A stretch of 22,890 nt of DNA from JBNKHH01 sp050290245. Lineage in GTDB: Bacteria > Pseudomonadota > Alphaproteobacteria > Rhodobacterales > Rhodobacteraceae. Shown piece after piece: positions 7,072 to 14,015 of this stretch; position 1 is the stretch's first letter; each line of letters opens with the position of its first letter. Location of the stretch: the NCBI GenBank assembly GCA_050290245.1, contig JBNKHH010000032.1, positions 1 through 22,890 of the forward strand, read 5' to 3'. The notes under the pieces were generated by a model. It saw nothing but the letters and a program-made list of their open reading frames with translations. It did not search any database and was not told the origin of the DNA. A program made the position numbers and the translations under genes.

Positions 7072-8475
7072 CTATTCTGCCGCGTGATCAACGTCGATCA
7101 CCGCCTTTGGCAATGTGATCGTAAATGTCGTGCCCTCCGGGCCGGTCTCGGTCAGTTCAAGCACGCCCCCATGGCCCCGCACCAACTCCGCCGAAATCGC
7201 AAGGCCGAGCCCAGCGCCGCCCTTCGAAACTCCACCCTGGAACGGCTGAAACAGGTGCTCCTTGGCGCGCGGCGGCAGACCGGGGCCGTTGTCACTAACA
7301 CGAATCCACCAGGACCGATCATCCTCACCGGCAGCGATATGCACCTCGCCCGTCTTGCGGGTTGCAGCAAGGGCCTGCCGCGCGTTGCGCACTAGGTTTG
7401 ACACCACGCGGTACAGCTGTTCGGGATCGGCCCGCACGACCAAGCCAGCAGGAACATCCTCGTGGATGGTCAGACAGTCATCCTCAATCGCCAGGCGTTC
7501 GCCCTCGACCGCATCGCTCACCACAGCAGCCAGGTTGATCAGAGAGAGCGCGGGCGGCGGCTCTTCCGCCCGTCCGAACGCCAGCGTGCTTTCGCACAGG
7601 TTCACCGCCCGGCTGATCGAGTTCATCAGCTTGGGCGCCATTCGTGCCACCGCCGGGTCTTCGCTGGTTTCGATCCGGTCGGCAAACAGCTGGGCCGAGG
7701 TCAGGATATTGCGCAGATCATGGCTGACCTTGGCGACCGCGCTACCCAGCGAGGCAAGGCGTTCGCGCTGTTTCAGCATGCTGGTCAGATCGGTCTGCAT
7801 CGAGCGCAGGGCTTGTTCAGCCTCGGCCAATTCGCGCACGTTCGCCGAAGGCTGGATGATCCGGCGCGCATCGTCCGGTGCTGCGGCATAGCTTTTCATC
7901 GCCGTGACAACGCCCTTGATGGGCCGCACCATCAGCGCGCGCACGGCAAAGAACAACAGCATCGCCGTGACAAAGGAAATCACCGCCGACAGCATCAGGA
8001 TGCGCAGGCCGTATTCGAACATCGCCGTCCGCATCGGCTCGGCGGGCATGGTTATCTCGATCAGAAGACCGGCGTCCTGGACCGGGTTGCCAATCACACG
8101 GATCACCTTGGGCGATCCGTCACCCAGACAGGCCAGCGCGTCCCAGATCAACGTCCCCGCCGAGGGATTTCGCATGTCAAAGGTTGCCGACACGGGCGCG
8201 GGCATGTCCGAATTCAGAACCAGTTGCCGCATCTCGTCACGACGCAACACGACGTTGTAGACGCCGGCGTTTTCCAAGAGCTCGGCCTCAAGGTCGCTGT
8301 CGATCATATCGTCGGCCAACAGCGCCAGCGACGCGATCTGCGCCCGTTCGAGCCGGTTGATCATGTAGTCCTGCCTGAACCGCGCGATCGAAGGCACAAA
8401 GATGAACACTTCGGCCAGCATCACGAACAGGATCGTGAGCACGAGGAAACGGCCAGAGAGTGAATTCAGAAACAT
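7072..8475 (-). CDS. Membrane sensor histidine kinase (HAMP-HisKA-HATPase)
   Basis: The 467-residue two-component kinase has TM1 at about 9-29, a periplasmic sensor region of about 125 residues (31-155), TM2 at about 157-180, a HAMP linker (about 181-235) and a dimerisation helix. The phosphoacceptor is His252 in KVSHDLRNILTSAQ. The ATPase domain has the N box NLVRNARQAL (Asn364), G1 DNGPGL (395-400) and G2 GGAGLGLA (419-426). All catalytic motifs are intact, so it should be active. The ATG has AGAAGG five bases upstream. It begins 18 bases after the oxidoreductase stop codon and is the third gene of that operon. No response regulator is encoded in the window, so its partner is unknown; the sensed signal may relate to the operon's membrane and redox proteins. 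Confidence 0.93.
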   Translation of the reverse strand: MFLNSLSGRFLVLTILFVMLAEVFIFVPSIARFRQDYMINRLERAQIASLALLADDMIDSDLEAELLENAGVYNVVLRRDEMRQLVLNSDMPAPVSATFDMRNPSAGTLIWDALACLGDGSPKVIRVIGNPVQDAGLLIEITMPAEPMRTAMFEYGLRILMLSAVISFVTAMLLFFAVRALMVRPIKGVVTAMKSYAAAPDDARRIIQPSANVRELAEAEQALRSMQTDLTSMLKQRERLASLGSAVAKVSHDLRNILTSAQLFADRIETSEDPAVARMAPKLMNSISRAVNLCESTLAFGRAEEPPPALSLINLAAVVSDAVEGERLAIEDDCLTIHEDVPAGLVVRADPEQLYRVVSNLVRNARQALAATRKTGEVHIAAGEDDRSWWIRVSDNGPGLPPRAKEHLFQPFQGGVSKGGAGLGLAISAELVRGHGGVLELTETGPEGTTFTITLPKAVIDVDHAAE

Positions 8476-8493
8476 ATGTGCCTTCTGTCGCGC

Positions 8494-9876
8494 CTACGGC
8501 AGGTAACGCTGTACCAGGCCGACGACCCGTTTCACGGTGGGGTTTTCGAACAACTTGGGAGTAAAATAGGCCCCCGCGGCCCTCTTGTTAACCTCTTGCA
8601 ACGTCGGATAGGGCGTAACCATGGCGGCAACCGCCCCCATTTTAAGCCCATTGGCGATGGCCAGCGCCCATGTGCCGATCAATTCTCCCGCCTGCGCGCC
8701 GACGATCGTGGCACCAACAGGCTTTCCTTTGGCGACCATCACCTTGACGAACCCCGTGGTTTGGCCAGTCACAATCGCACGGTCGTTGCCGTCATAGTCA
8801 AAGCGCACCACCTGCAACTGCCCGCCGTGTTTGACGCGCGCCTCGGCCTCGGTCAGCCCGACCTGTGCCAATTCAGGGTCGGTATAGGTCGCCCAGGGGA
8901 TATGCGCCGTCTTTGCCTTGGACGGCAGACCGAACAGCATCGAACGGATGATGACCCCGGCGTGATAGCCCGCCACATGGGTGAACTGCATCCCGCCCGC
9001 CGCGTCACCGATGGCATAGACCCGGCGGTTGGAAACCGACCGCAGCCCATCATCCACCTTGATCGCCCGGTCATGGGCCACGTTGCCCTTGTCGAGGTCG
9101 AGCTCGTCGATATTCACTTTGCGCCCGACCGCCATCAAAAGGTGCGAGCCGGTAAAGTCGCCCTTGGAGGTGTGCACCGTGATCTTTGCGCCCTCGCCGG
9201 AAATCTTCTCGGCCTGCGCTCCCTCGACAATCTCGACCCCCTCGGCCCTGAGCGCCTCCAGCACGATGGTCGCCGCCTCGGGGTCGTCCTTGCCCAGCGC
9301 CACCAGCCCTTCGATGACGGTGACTTTCGAACCAAGCCGCACATGGGCCTGTGCCATCTCCATGCCGATAGGACCGCCGCCGATGATCAGCAGGTGATCG
9401 GGACGCTCGCGCAGATCGAAGATCGTCTCGTTGGTGTGGACGGCTACGTCCTCGACGCCCGGAATCGGCGGCACCAAGGGGCCGGAACCAGTGGCAATCA
9501 CGATCCGGCGCGCTGTGATGACGTGATTCCCCGCCTGCACCTCGGTCGGCGAGACAAAGCGCCCGAACTCGCGGATCACCCGGACACCCAGACCTTCGAA
9601 CCGCTCCTGGCTGTCGTGGGGCGCGATCGTGTCTATCACTTGATTCACATGGTCCTTGGCCGTACCAAAGTCGACCTTGCCACCCAAGGCGTGGGCGCGT
9701 CTTGCTTCAGACAAAAGCGCCTTCGACGGCACACAGCCATAGTTCAGGCAGTCCCCGCCCATCTTGTGACCTTCGAGAAGCACGACGTCCGCCCCCATCT
9801 GAACGGCCCCGGCCGCGACGGACAATCCGCCCGACCCCGCGCCGATCACCAGAACGTCTGTCTTGATGCGCTCCAC
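8494..9876 (-). CDS. FAD/NAD-dependent disulfide oxidoreductase (lipoamide dehydrogenase/mercuric-reductase-like)
   Basis: The 460-residue class I flavoprotein disulfide reductase has FAD motif GAGSGG (12-17), redox-active disulfide GGDCLNYGCVPSK (Cys43, Cys48), NAD-binding GGGPIG (166-171), second FAD motif IGDAAG (289-294) and a C-terminal dimerisation domain. Glu189 ends the second NAD-domain strand (VTVIEG), which points to NADH rather than NADPH. The His-Glu dyad of lipoamide dehydrogenase is altered: the motif reads TPYPTLQE (421-428) with no His. The N-terminal metal-binding domain and C-terminal Cys pair of MerA are absent, so it is neither typical Lpd nor mercuric reductase; the true substrate is unknown. 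Start is GTG, set by AGGAGG six bases upstream (9883-9888). It begins one base after the TVP38 gene stop. Confidence 0.92.
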   Translation of the reverse strand: MERIKTDVLVIGAGSGGLSVAAGAVQMGADVVLLEGHKMGGDCLNYGCVPSKALLSEARRAHALGGKVDFGTAKDHVNQVIDTIAPHDSQERFEGLGVRVIREFGRFVSPTEVQAGNHVITARRIVIATGSGPLVPPIPGVEDVAVHTNETIFDLRERPDHLLIIGGGPIGMEMAQAHVRLGSKVTVIEGLVALGKDDPEAATIVLEALRAEGVEIVEGAQAEKISGEGAKITVHTSKGDFTGSHLLMAVGRKVNIDELDLDKGNVAHDRAIKVDDGLRSVSNRRVYAIGDAAGGMQFTHVAGYHAGVIIRSMLFGLPSKAKTAHIPWATYTDPELAQVGLTEAEARVKHGGQLQVVRFDYDGNDRAIVTGQTTGFVKVMVAKGKPVGATIVGAQAGELIGTWALAIANGLKMGAVAAMVTPYPTLQEVNKRAAGAYFTPKLFENPTVKRVVGLVQRYLP

Positions 9877-9877
9877 T

Positions 9878-10615
9878 TCAGACCTCCTTTTTTCCGCGAA
9901 CCGCCTTCAGGACGATCGGCAGGGCCGCCAGGGCACAAAGCCCGAGGATCGGCAAAAGGATGTGTGGCTCGAAAATGATACCCAGGTCCGGGGTCTCGCC
10001 CCTTGCAAAGACCTCGCCCAGCCCGGCGCCGACCGAGGTATAGACCACGGCACCGGGAATGATGCCGAGAAAGGTCGTCACCACGTAACGCGACAGCGGT
10101 ACACCGACCAAGGCAGGGACGACGTTCGCGACAAAAAAGGGCACCGCAGGCACCAGTCGGATCAGGAACAGCGCTTCCCACTGGTTGTCGTCTATGGCGG
10201 CCTTGATCTTTTTCACCGCCCCTTCCGAGGCATCCATCCTGGCGCTGAGGCTTTCGCCCATGCCCCAGCGGGCGGCGAGGAAGATCAATACGGCCCCGAT
10301 GGTTGCACCGGTGATGTTGAACAGGGCGCCGGGAAAGGTCGCAAAGAGAAAGCCGCCCGTCAGCGTGGCGATGGTCGCCCCGGGCAGGGAAAACGCGACG
10401 ATGGCGACATAGGCGGCAATGAAGACGCCGACCGTCAGGGCATAGTTCGCATCCCGGAAGGCGATCAGCGCCTCACGGTTGTCGGCCAGCAACTGAAAGC
10501 TGAGGTAATCGCGCAGCGTAAAGGCCCCCACCAAGGCAACGGCGAGAATCACGAGCAGCGGCAAGCGCTTTGCCAGGTCGCTACGTGGGCGGGGGATTTC
10601 GGTCATTTCTGTCAT
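9878..10615 (-). CDS. TVP38/TMEM64 family membrane protein (SNARE-associated/DedA-like)
   Basis: The 245-residue integral membrane protein has hydrophobic segments at about 18-35, 58-76, 80-115, 150-170, 177-200 and 218-236. The family core is present: FSLPGATIATLTGGFLFATF with the following Gly-rich segment (about 76-115), then LIRLVPAVPFFVANVVPAL and the Gly-rich GIIPGAVVYTSVGAGLG (about 151-200). Members belong to the VTT/DedA group, some of which move lipids between membrane leaflets; no substrate can be inferred here. Start is uncertain between ATG 10615 and ATG 10606, both with poor ribosome binding sites; longer in-frame extensions to 10789 look non-coding. It leads an operon with the oxidoreductase and the kinase. 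Joint occurrence of this family with such reductases is, to my knowledge, recurrent in bacteria. Confidence 0.88.
   Translation of the reverse strand: MTEMTEIPRPRSDLAKRLPLLVILAVALVGAFTLRDYLSFQLLADNREALIAFRDANYALTVGVFIAAYVAIVAFSLPGATIATLTGGFLFATFPGALFNITGATIGAVLIFLAARWGMGESLSARMDASEGAVKKIKAAIDDNQWEALFLIRLVPAVPFFVANVVPALVGVPLSRYVVTTFLGIIPGAVVYTSVGAGLGEVFARGETPDLGIIFEPHILLPILGLCALAALPIVLKAVRGKKEV
9883..9888 (-). promoter_or_regulatory. Strong Shine-Dalgarno fixing the GTG start of the oxidoreductase
   Basis: AGGAGG on the minus strand sits six bases before GTG 9876, inside the last codons of the TVP38 gene. It is the best ribosome binding site in the operon, and decides for the GTG start although that codon is rarer. 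Stop and start are one base apart. Confidence 0.7.
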
Positions 10616-10889
10616 CTCTACACGATCTCGATACGCGATCCATTGTCTGGACAGTACATGGCGTAGAATTGCGGCCGATGTCAGGGCGATCACGCCCGGT
10701 TGATCCGGGGTGATGGTAAAACCGGGTTTGCAGGGCCCCCGGGCGCTATTTGTAACATTGCGGCCCGTTTTGGGAGACGTTTGTTGCATTTAGGCGGCTT
10801 GAAGCCGTTGACTTGGTGAAATGATCCGCTTAGAGACCGGGCTTCGAATGAACTGGCCCCCGAATCCGGGGGCGTGAAGGAGACCGGCG
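10616..10889. promoter_or_regulatory. Divergent regulatory region: TVP38 operon / rpmH
   Basis: The region separates the minus-strand TVP38 operon from plus-strand rpmH. It contains the rpmH promoter (10808-10836), an inverted repeat CGGCTT-G-AAGCCG (10795-10807) abutting its -35 box, and the rpmH ribosome binding site AAGGAG (10877-10882). A small inverted repeat TGTC-TG-GACA lies near 10645-10654. I found no convincing promoter for the minus-strand operon by eye. Confidence 0.5.
10808..10836 (+). promoter_or_regulatory. Sigma-70 promoter of rpmH
   Basis: The -35 box TTGACT (10808-10813) and -10 box TAGAGA (10831-10836) are 17 bases apart, giving a start near 10843 and a leader of about 47 bases to the rpmH ATG. 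A perfect 6-bp inverted repeat ends exactly where the -35 box begins. Confidence 0.65.
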
Positions 10890-11027
10890 ATGTCGAAGCG
10901 CACATATCAACCGTCGAACCTCGTCCGCAAGCGGCGCCACGGGTTTCGCGCGCGCATGGCCACAAAGGCCGGCCGCAAGATCCTGAATGCCCGCCGTCTG
11001 CGTGGCCGGAAGTCGCTGAGCGCGTAA
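10890..11027 (+). CDS. rpmH: 50S ribosomal protein L34
   Basis: The 45-residue product is a very basic small protein of the large ribosomal subunit. It opens MSKRTYQPSNLVRKRRHGFR and ends RLRGRKSLSA, the complete L34 pattern, including the KRTYQPS and RMATKAGRKIL signatures. The ATG follows AAGGAG (10877-10882) by seven bases. The gene has its own promoter and is followed by an intrinsic terminator at 11056-11083, so its high expression is partly separated from rnpA, with which it forms the classic bacterial rpmH-rnpA pair. Confidence 0.98.
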   Translation: MSKRTYQPSNLVRKRRHGFRARMATKAGRKILNARRLRGRKSLSA

Positions 11028-11055
11028 GATCGCGCCAGACTTCCATGTTGATGGG

Positions 11056-11083
11056 ACCGCCGCGGGAAACCGACGGCGGTTTT
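11056..11083 (+). terminator. Intrinsic terminator after rpmH
   Basis: ACCGCCG (11056-11062) pairs perfectly with CGGCGGT (11074-11080) across an 11-base loop, followed by a U-rich tail TTTTATCGTTT. It lies between rpmH and rnpA and probably lets only part of transcription continue, giving more L34 than RNase P protein. Confidence 0.7.
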
Positions 11084-11105
11084 ATCGTTTGAGGTGGCAC
11101 GCAAA

Positions 11106-11164
11106 GGGGGCCTGCCCCCCTAGGCCTTCGGCCTCACCCCCTGAGTAATTCTTCATAAGAAGAA
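11106..11164. repeat. Triple-hairpin element in the rpmH-rnpA spacer
   Basis: Three hairpins follow one another: GGGGG-CCTG-CCCCC (11106-11119), AGGCC-TTC-GGCCT (11122-11134) and TTCTTC-ATAA-GAAGAA (11149-11164). The block resembles GC-rich intergenic elements I recall from many Rhodobacteraceae genomes, typically a C-run then CTGAG or CCGAG and an AT patch ending in AAGAAG. It sits just ahead of the rnpA start and could affect transcription, mRNA processing or translation there. Confidence 0.5.
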
Positions 11165-11191
11165 GCGGAATCTAAATCGAATTTGAGCGAT

Positions 11192-11542
11192 ATGCAGTTC
11201 GACGGGCTAACCATCCTGAGGAAACGCGCCGATTTCCTGAAAGCAGCCGCGGCGCGACGGGTGTCAACACCCGCGTTCAACCTGCAAATCCGCAAGCGCG
11301 ACGAGGGCGAGGCGGAAGGCATTCGCGTGGGCTTCACCTGTTCCAAGAAGGTCGGCAACGCCGTCGCCCGCAACCGCGCCAAGCGGCGGCTGCGCGAGGT
11401 GGCGCGGCTCACCCTGCCAACCCATGGGCGGGACGGCTACGATTACGTGCTGATCGGCCGCCGCGACCTGACCGCCGCCCGCGATTTCGCCGAGATGTGC
11501 ACCGATCTTGAACGTGCTCTGGAAAAGGCGCACGCAGCATGA
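11192..11542 (+). CDS. rnpA: Ribonuclease P protein component
   Basis: The 116-residue basic protein is the protein subunit of RNase P, which with the catalytic RNA removes 5' leaders from tRNA precursors. It has the expected LTILRKRADFL opening, the GFTCSKKVGNAVARNR segment and the signature RNRAKRRLREVAR that binds the RNA subunit. ATG 11192 is preferred (GAG about eight bases upstream); an in-frame TTG at 11183 would add three residues. The stop codon overlaps the yidD start (ATGA), so the two are translationally coupled. The upstream spacer is unusually structured. Confidence 0.96.
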   Translation: MQFDGLTILRKRADFLKAAAARRVSTPAFNLQIRKRDEGEAEGIRVGFTCSKKVGNAVARNRAKRRLREVARLTLPTHGRDGYDYVLIGRRDLTAARDFAEMCTDLERALEKAHAA

Positions 11543-11760
11543 CGCCCCTGGCCCACCTCCTCGCCCTGCCCGTCAAGGCCTATCGGCTGGTTCTCAGTCC
11601 CTGGGTCGGCATGAATTGCCGCTATGACCCGACCTGTTCCGCCTATGCGCTGGAGGCGCTGGAAAAACATGGCGGTCTCAAGGGCAGCTGGCTGGCCGCC
11701 AAGCGCATTGCCCGCTGTCACCCCTGGGGCGGCTCGGGCGTGGATGACGTGCCCGATTGA
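11539..11760 (+). CDS. yidD: Membrane protein insertion efficiency factor YidD
   Basis: The 73-residue protein assists YidC/Sec-dependent insertion of inner-membrane proteins and associates with the cytoplasmic face of the membrane through an amphipathic N-terminus (LAHLLALPVKAYRLVLSP). The family signature is complete: NCRYDPTCSAYALEAL, then the HGG...KRIARCHPWG segment with the three conserved cysteines. It overlaps rnpA by four bases. yidC, which usually follows closely, is displaced by almost 5 kb here. Confidence 0.96.
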   Translation: MTPLAHLLALPVKAYRLVLSPWVGMNCRYDPTCSAYALEALEKHGGLKGSWLAAKRIARCHPWGGSGVDDVPD

Positions 11761-11774
11761 ACAAGGCTCTTGCC

Positions 11775-11828
11775 AGACGCCCCGTCCTTTGCTGTTCTGA
11801 TCCCACCTAACCGGGCAGCGGGGTGTCT
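11775..11828 (+). other. Long inverted repeat downstream of yidD
   Basis: AGACGCCCCG (11775-11784) and CGGGGTGTCT (11819-11828) can pair over ten positions with one G-U, enclosing a 34-base loop. No U-run follows, so it is not a standard terminator; it may protect the rnpA-yidD mRNA end or be fortuitous in GC-rich DNA. Confidence 0.3.
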
Positions 11829-11945
11829 ACCGGACCCGCCCGACGTCTGGCCCTCACAGGCCGACGCGTGAAATCCCCGCGAAAACCGGCGCGACAGCGT
11901 CCTTTTCGAACGCCGGAATTCCGGCTGAAACGGGGGGAACTCAGC

Positions 11946-12854
11946 ATGACAGTGACAGGTGTGGTCGGCATTGGCGACATGGGCTCGGGCCTTGCAAAGA
12001 ACCTGATTGCAAACGGGTTCGAGTGCTGGGGACACGATCTTCTGGACCATCGGATGGAGGCCTTCCGCGCCATGGGCGGGCATGGTGCCACGGGTTCGGC
12101 CGAAGTCGGACAGAACGCACAGGCGGTCTTCGTCATGGTGATGACCGGCGCCGAAGCCAGGGACGTGATCCTTGGCCCCGACGGCCTGGTCCGGAACATG
12201 GCGCCCGGCGGCACCGTCCTTTTGTCGGCCACCGTCAAACCGCGCGAGGCGCGCGAGATCGGTGCAGCGATGGAGGGCTCGGGCATTGCCCTGATCGACA
12301 CGCCCGTGTCCGGCGGCTTTCCCGGCACCCAGAGCGGCACGCTGACGATGATGGCCGCCGCGCCGGACGACATTCTGGAAGCGCTGAAACCGGTGATGGA
12401 GGCGGTCTCGGCAAATATCCACCGCGTCGGCACCCGGCCCGGTGAAGGGCAGACGGTCAAGGCCTGCCTGCAATCCCTGATCGGCGCGCAGTTCTCGGCC
12501 ACCTTCGAGGCCGCCGCGCTTGCCGCCAAGGCGGGCGTGTCGGGACAAGTCCTTCTGGACGTGTTTTCGACCTCGTCCGCCGGCTGCGGTGTGGTGAACA
12601 ACGCTCTGGAAAAGATCATCGACCGTCGGTTCGAGGGTACTGGCAGCCACATCAATACCATGCACAAGGACCTGACCATCTCGATGGCGCTGAGCGAGGA
12701 ACTTGGCGTGCCGCTCCACACCGCAGCCTCGGCCATGCAGGTTTTCCACGCGGGCCGCACGAAATACCCGAACGGCGACAACTGGGTCTGCACCCGCGTC
12801 ATCGAAGATATCGTCGGCGCCGAACTTCACCGCGACAAGGCCAAGCGCTCGTGA
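11946..12854 (+). CDS. NAD(P)-dependent beta-hydroxyacid dehydrogenase (3-hydroxyisobutyrate / L-threonate dehydrogenase-like)
   Basis: The 302-residue cytoplasmic enzyme oxidises a hydroxy acid with NAD(P). The Rossmann motif is GIGDMG (8-13), the substrate segment is DTPVSGGFPGTQSGTL (118-132), the catalytic lysine is Lys172 in GEGQTVKACLQ, and HKDL (240-243) lies in the C-terminal helical domain. The position four after the lysine, usually Asn in 3-hydroxyisobutyrate dehydrogenase, is Gln176, closer to the wider sugar-acid group. Start is ATG 11946 with GGGGGAA upstream. Its stop overlaps the next gene (GTGA), a TIM-barrel isomerase, which recalls the L-threonate/erythronate pathways, but the kinase or aldolase of those routes is missing. 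Substrate therefore unassigned. Confidence 0.88.
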   Translation: MTVTGVVGIGDMGSGLAKNLIANGFECWGHDLLDHRMEAFRAMGGHGATGSAEVGQNAQAVFVMVMTGAEARDVILGPDGLVRNMAPGGTVLLSATVKPREAREIGAAMEGSGIALIDTPVSGGFPGTQSGTLTMMAAAPDDILEALKPVMEAVSANIHRVGTRPGEGQTVKACLQSLIGAQFSATFEAAALAAKAGVSGQVLLDVFSTSSAGCGVVNNALEKIIDRRFEGTGSHINTMHKDLTISMALSEELGVPLHTAASAMQVFHAGRTKYPNGDNWVCTRVIEDIVGAELHRDKAKRS

Positions 12855-13714
12855 AACTCGGTGTGATCTGCGACGGTATCAGCCGCGACCTCGCCCACGC
12901 GGTCGACGTGATGGACGAATTCGGTCTGACCTATGCCGAACTGCAATTCGTCGGTGACAAAGAGATCGGAGATCACTCGCCCGCCGAGATCCGCGAAATC
13001 GACAGCCTGCTGCGCGACCGGGGCAAGCCGGTCTCCTGCCTCAGCCGCCACATCTTTGCCGGTCTCACCACCCAGAACGCGCCGGGCGACGCGGCCCACA
13101 CCAGCCACATGGACGCGCTCAAACGCGTCATCGACATGGCCCATGTCGTCGGCTCGCCCCTGGTCCGCATCATGACCAACAAGAAAGAGCAAATCCTCTG
13201 GGGCAGGAACGGCGGCGAGAAATGGAACGTCGCCCACGGCGCCTGGGACAAGACGCTCGTCCTGATCGCCCCCGCCATGGACGTCGCCCGCGACGGCGGC
13301 GTGACCCTGGTGGTCGAAACCGGCAACGGCACCATTGTCAACTCGAACTACACCGCGCGGCGGCTGATCGACGACCTCGATGCCAAGGACGTGCTTAAGG
13401 TCCTCTGGGACCCGGCCAACAACTGCTGGTGCCACGAAATTGCCTGGCCCGATGGCTATGACACGGTCAGGGACGGCTATCTCGGTCACATTCACGTCAA
13501 GGACGTTCAGGTCGACACGCCCCGCGCCACGCTGGAAGTCCGGCCCATGGGCAAAGGCCAGCTCGCCGACCAGTTCCCGCCCTTGGCCGATGCGCTCCGG
13601 CGCGACGCCTATGATGGCGTAATCTCCTTCGAATCCGTCTATCACCCCGGCAACGGCGATTTCGAAGCAGGGTTCCGGCTTTGCATCGACCGCTTCCGCG
13701 AGCTCTTTGGCTAG
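12851..13714 (+). CDS. Sugar phosphate isomerase/epimerase (xylose-isomerase-like TIM barrel)
   Basis: The 287-residue TIM-barrel protein belongs to the AP-endonuclease-2 / hydroxypyruvate-isomerase-like superfamily, metal-dependent isomerases or epimerases of keto-sugars. Likely metal ligands line up on successive strands: Glu156 (LVVETGNG), Asp187 (VLWDPANN), His215 (HIHVKD) and Glu261 (ISFESVYHP). Start is GTG, overlapping the dehydrogenase stop by four bases, so the two enzymes are made together and probably act on successive intermediates: oxidation of a sugar acid, then isomerisation of the product. No transporter or regulator is adjacent. The exact substrate cannot be inferred. Confidence 0.85.
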   Translation: MKLGVICDGISRDLAHAVDVMDEFGLTYAELQFVGDKEIGDHSPAEIREIDSLLRDRGKPVSCLSRHIFAGLTTQNAPGDAAHTSHMDALKRVIDMAHVVGSPLVRIMTNKKEQILWGRNGGEKWNVAHGAWDKTLVLIAPAMDVARDGGVTLVVETGNGTIVNSNYTARRLIDDLDAKDVLKVLWDPANNCWCHEIAWPDGYDTVRDGYLGHIHVKDVQVDTPRATLEVRPMGKGQLADQFPPLADALRRDAYDGVISFESVYHPGNGDFEAGFRLCIDRFRELFG

Positions 13715-14015
13715 GTCGCATCCCGGCGCATGGCGTTTACTGTTTTGCAGCACTCTGCGCCCTCTTTGCGGGTGGTTCCCGAAACAGCACTGCGCGGTGC
13801 CTCTTTATCCTGCTCAAAATACGCAAGATCCTATGGTCGCCGTCCGCTCGCCCCCAGCATCCGCGCACCGACGCGATACCGACAGGGAAGTTCTTCGATT
13901 TTCAGCGCGTTGGGCGAAGAGCTCCCGTTTCCGGGACTACAAGCGCACGAGGGCGCAAAGTTTCGGCACCCTCCTCTCCCTTGCCCGGTCGGCGGATACC
14001 GATTATGGCGCTCCC
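13715..14015. other. Spacer with a dispersed repeat copy, ahead of ttcA
   Basis: No gene is supported in these 301 bases. A weak hairpin GCACT/GGTGC (13787-13800) followed by CTCTTTA may end the dehydrogenase/isomerase operon. Directly after it lies a copy (13805-13826) of a 22-base element repeated at 21939-21960. The frame of ttcA is open upstream, but that part lacks TtcA-like sequence and is treated as leader. Confidence 0.45.
13805..13826 (+). repeat. Dispersed 22-base element, copy 1
   Basis: This element differs from 21939-21960 at only two of 22 positions (13810 and 13819). Its shared parts are TTATC, TGCTCAAA and TACGCAA. Both copies lie just downstream of a plus-strand gene. Similar TGCTCAAAxTAC strings are, in my recollection, common in Roseobacter intergenic DNA. 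Confidence 0.5.

Noticed and set aside
8494..9876. Mercuric reductase or lipoamide dehydrogenase by name
   Set aside because: It lacks the MerA metal-binding cysteines and the Lpd catalytic histidine motif, so a specific name is not justified.
8476..9978. 500-codon plus-strand frame opposite the oxidoreductase
   Set aside because: It is an antisense shadow with the same His/Gln/Arg-rich composition; the opposite strand encodes a clear flavoprotein.
13707..14015. N-terminal extension of ttcA
   Set aside because: The upstream part has no TtcA similarity, overlaps the end of the isomerase gene and includes the dispersed repeat; the conserved protein begins at 14016.
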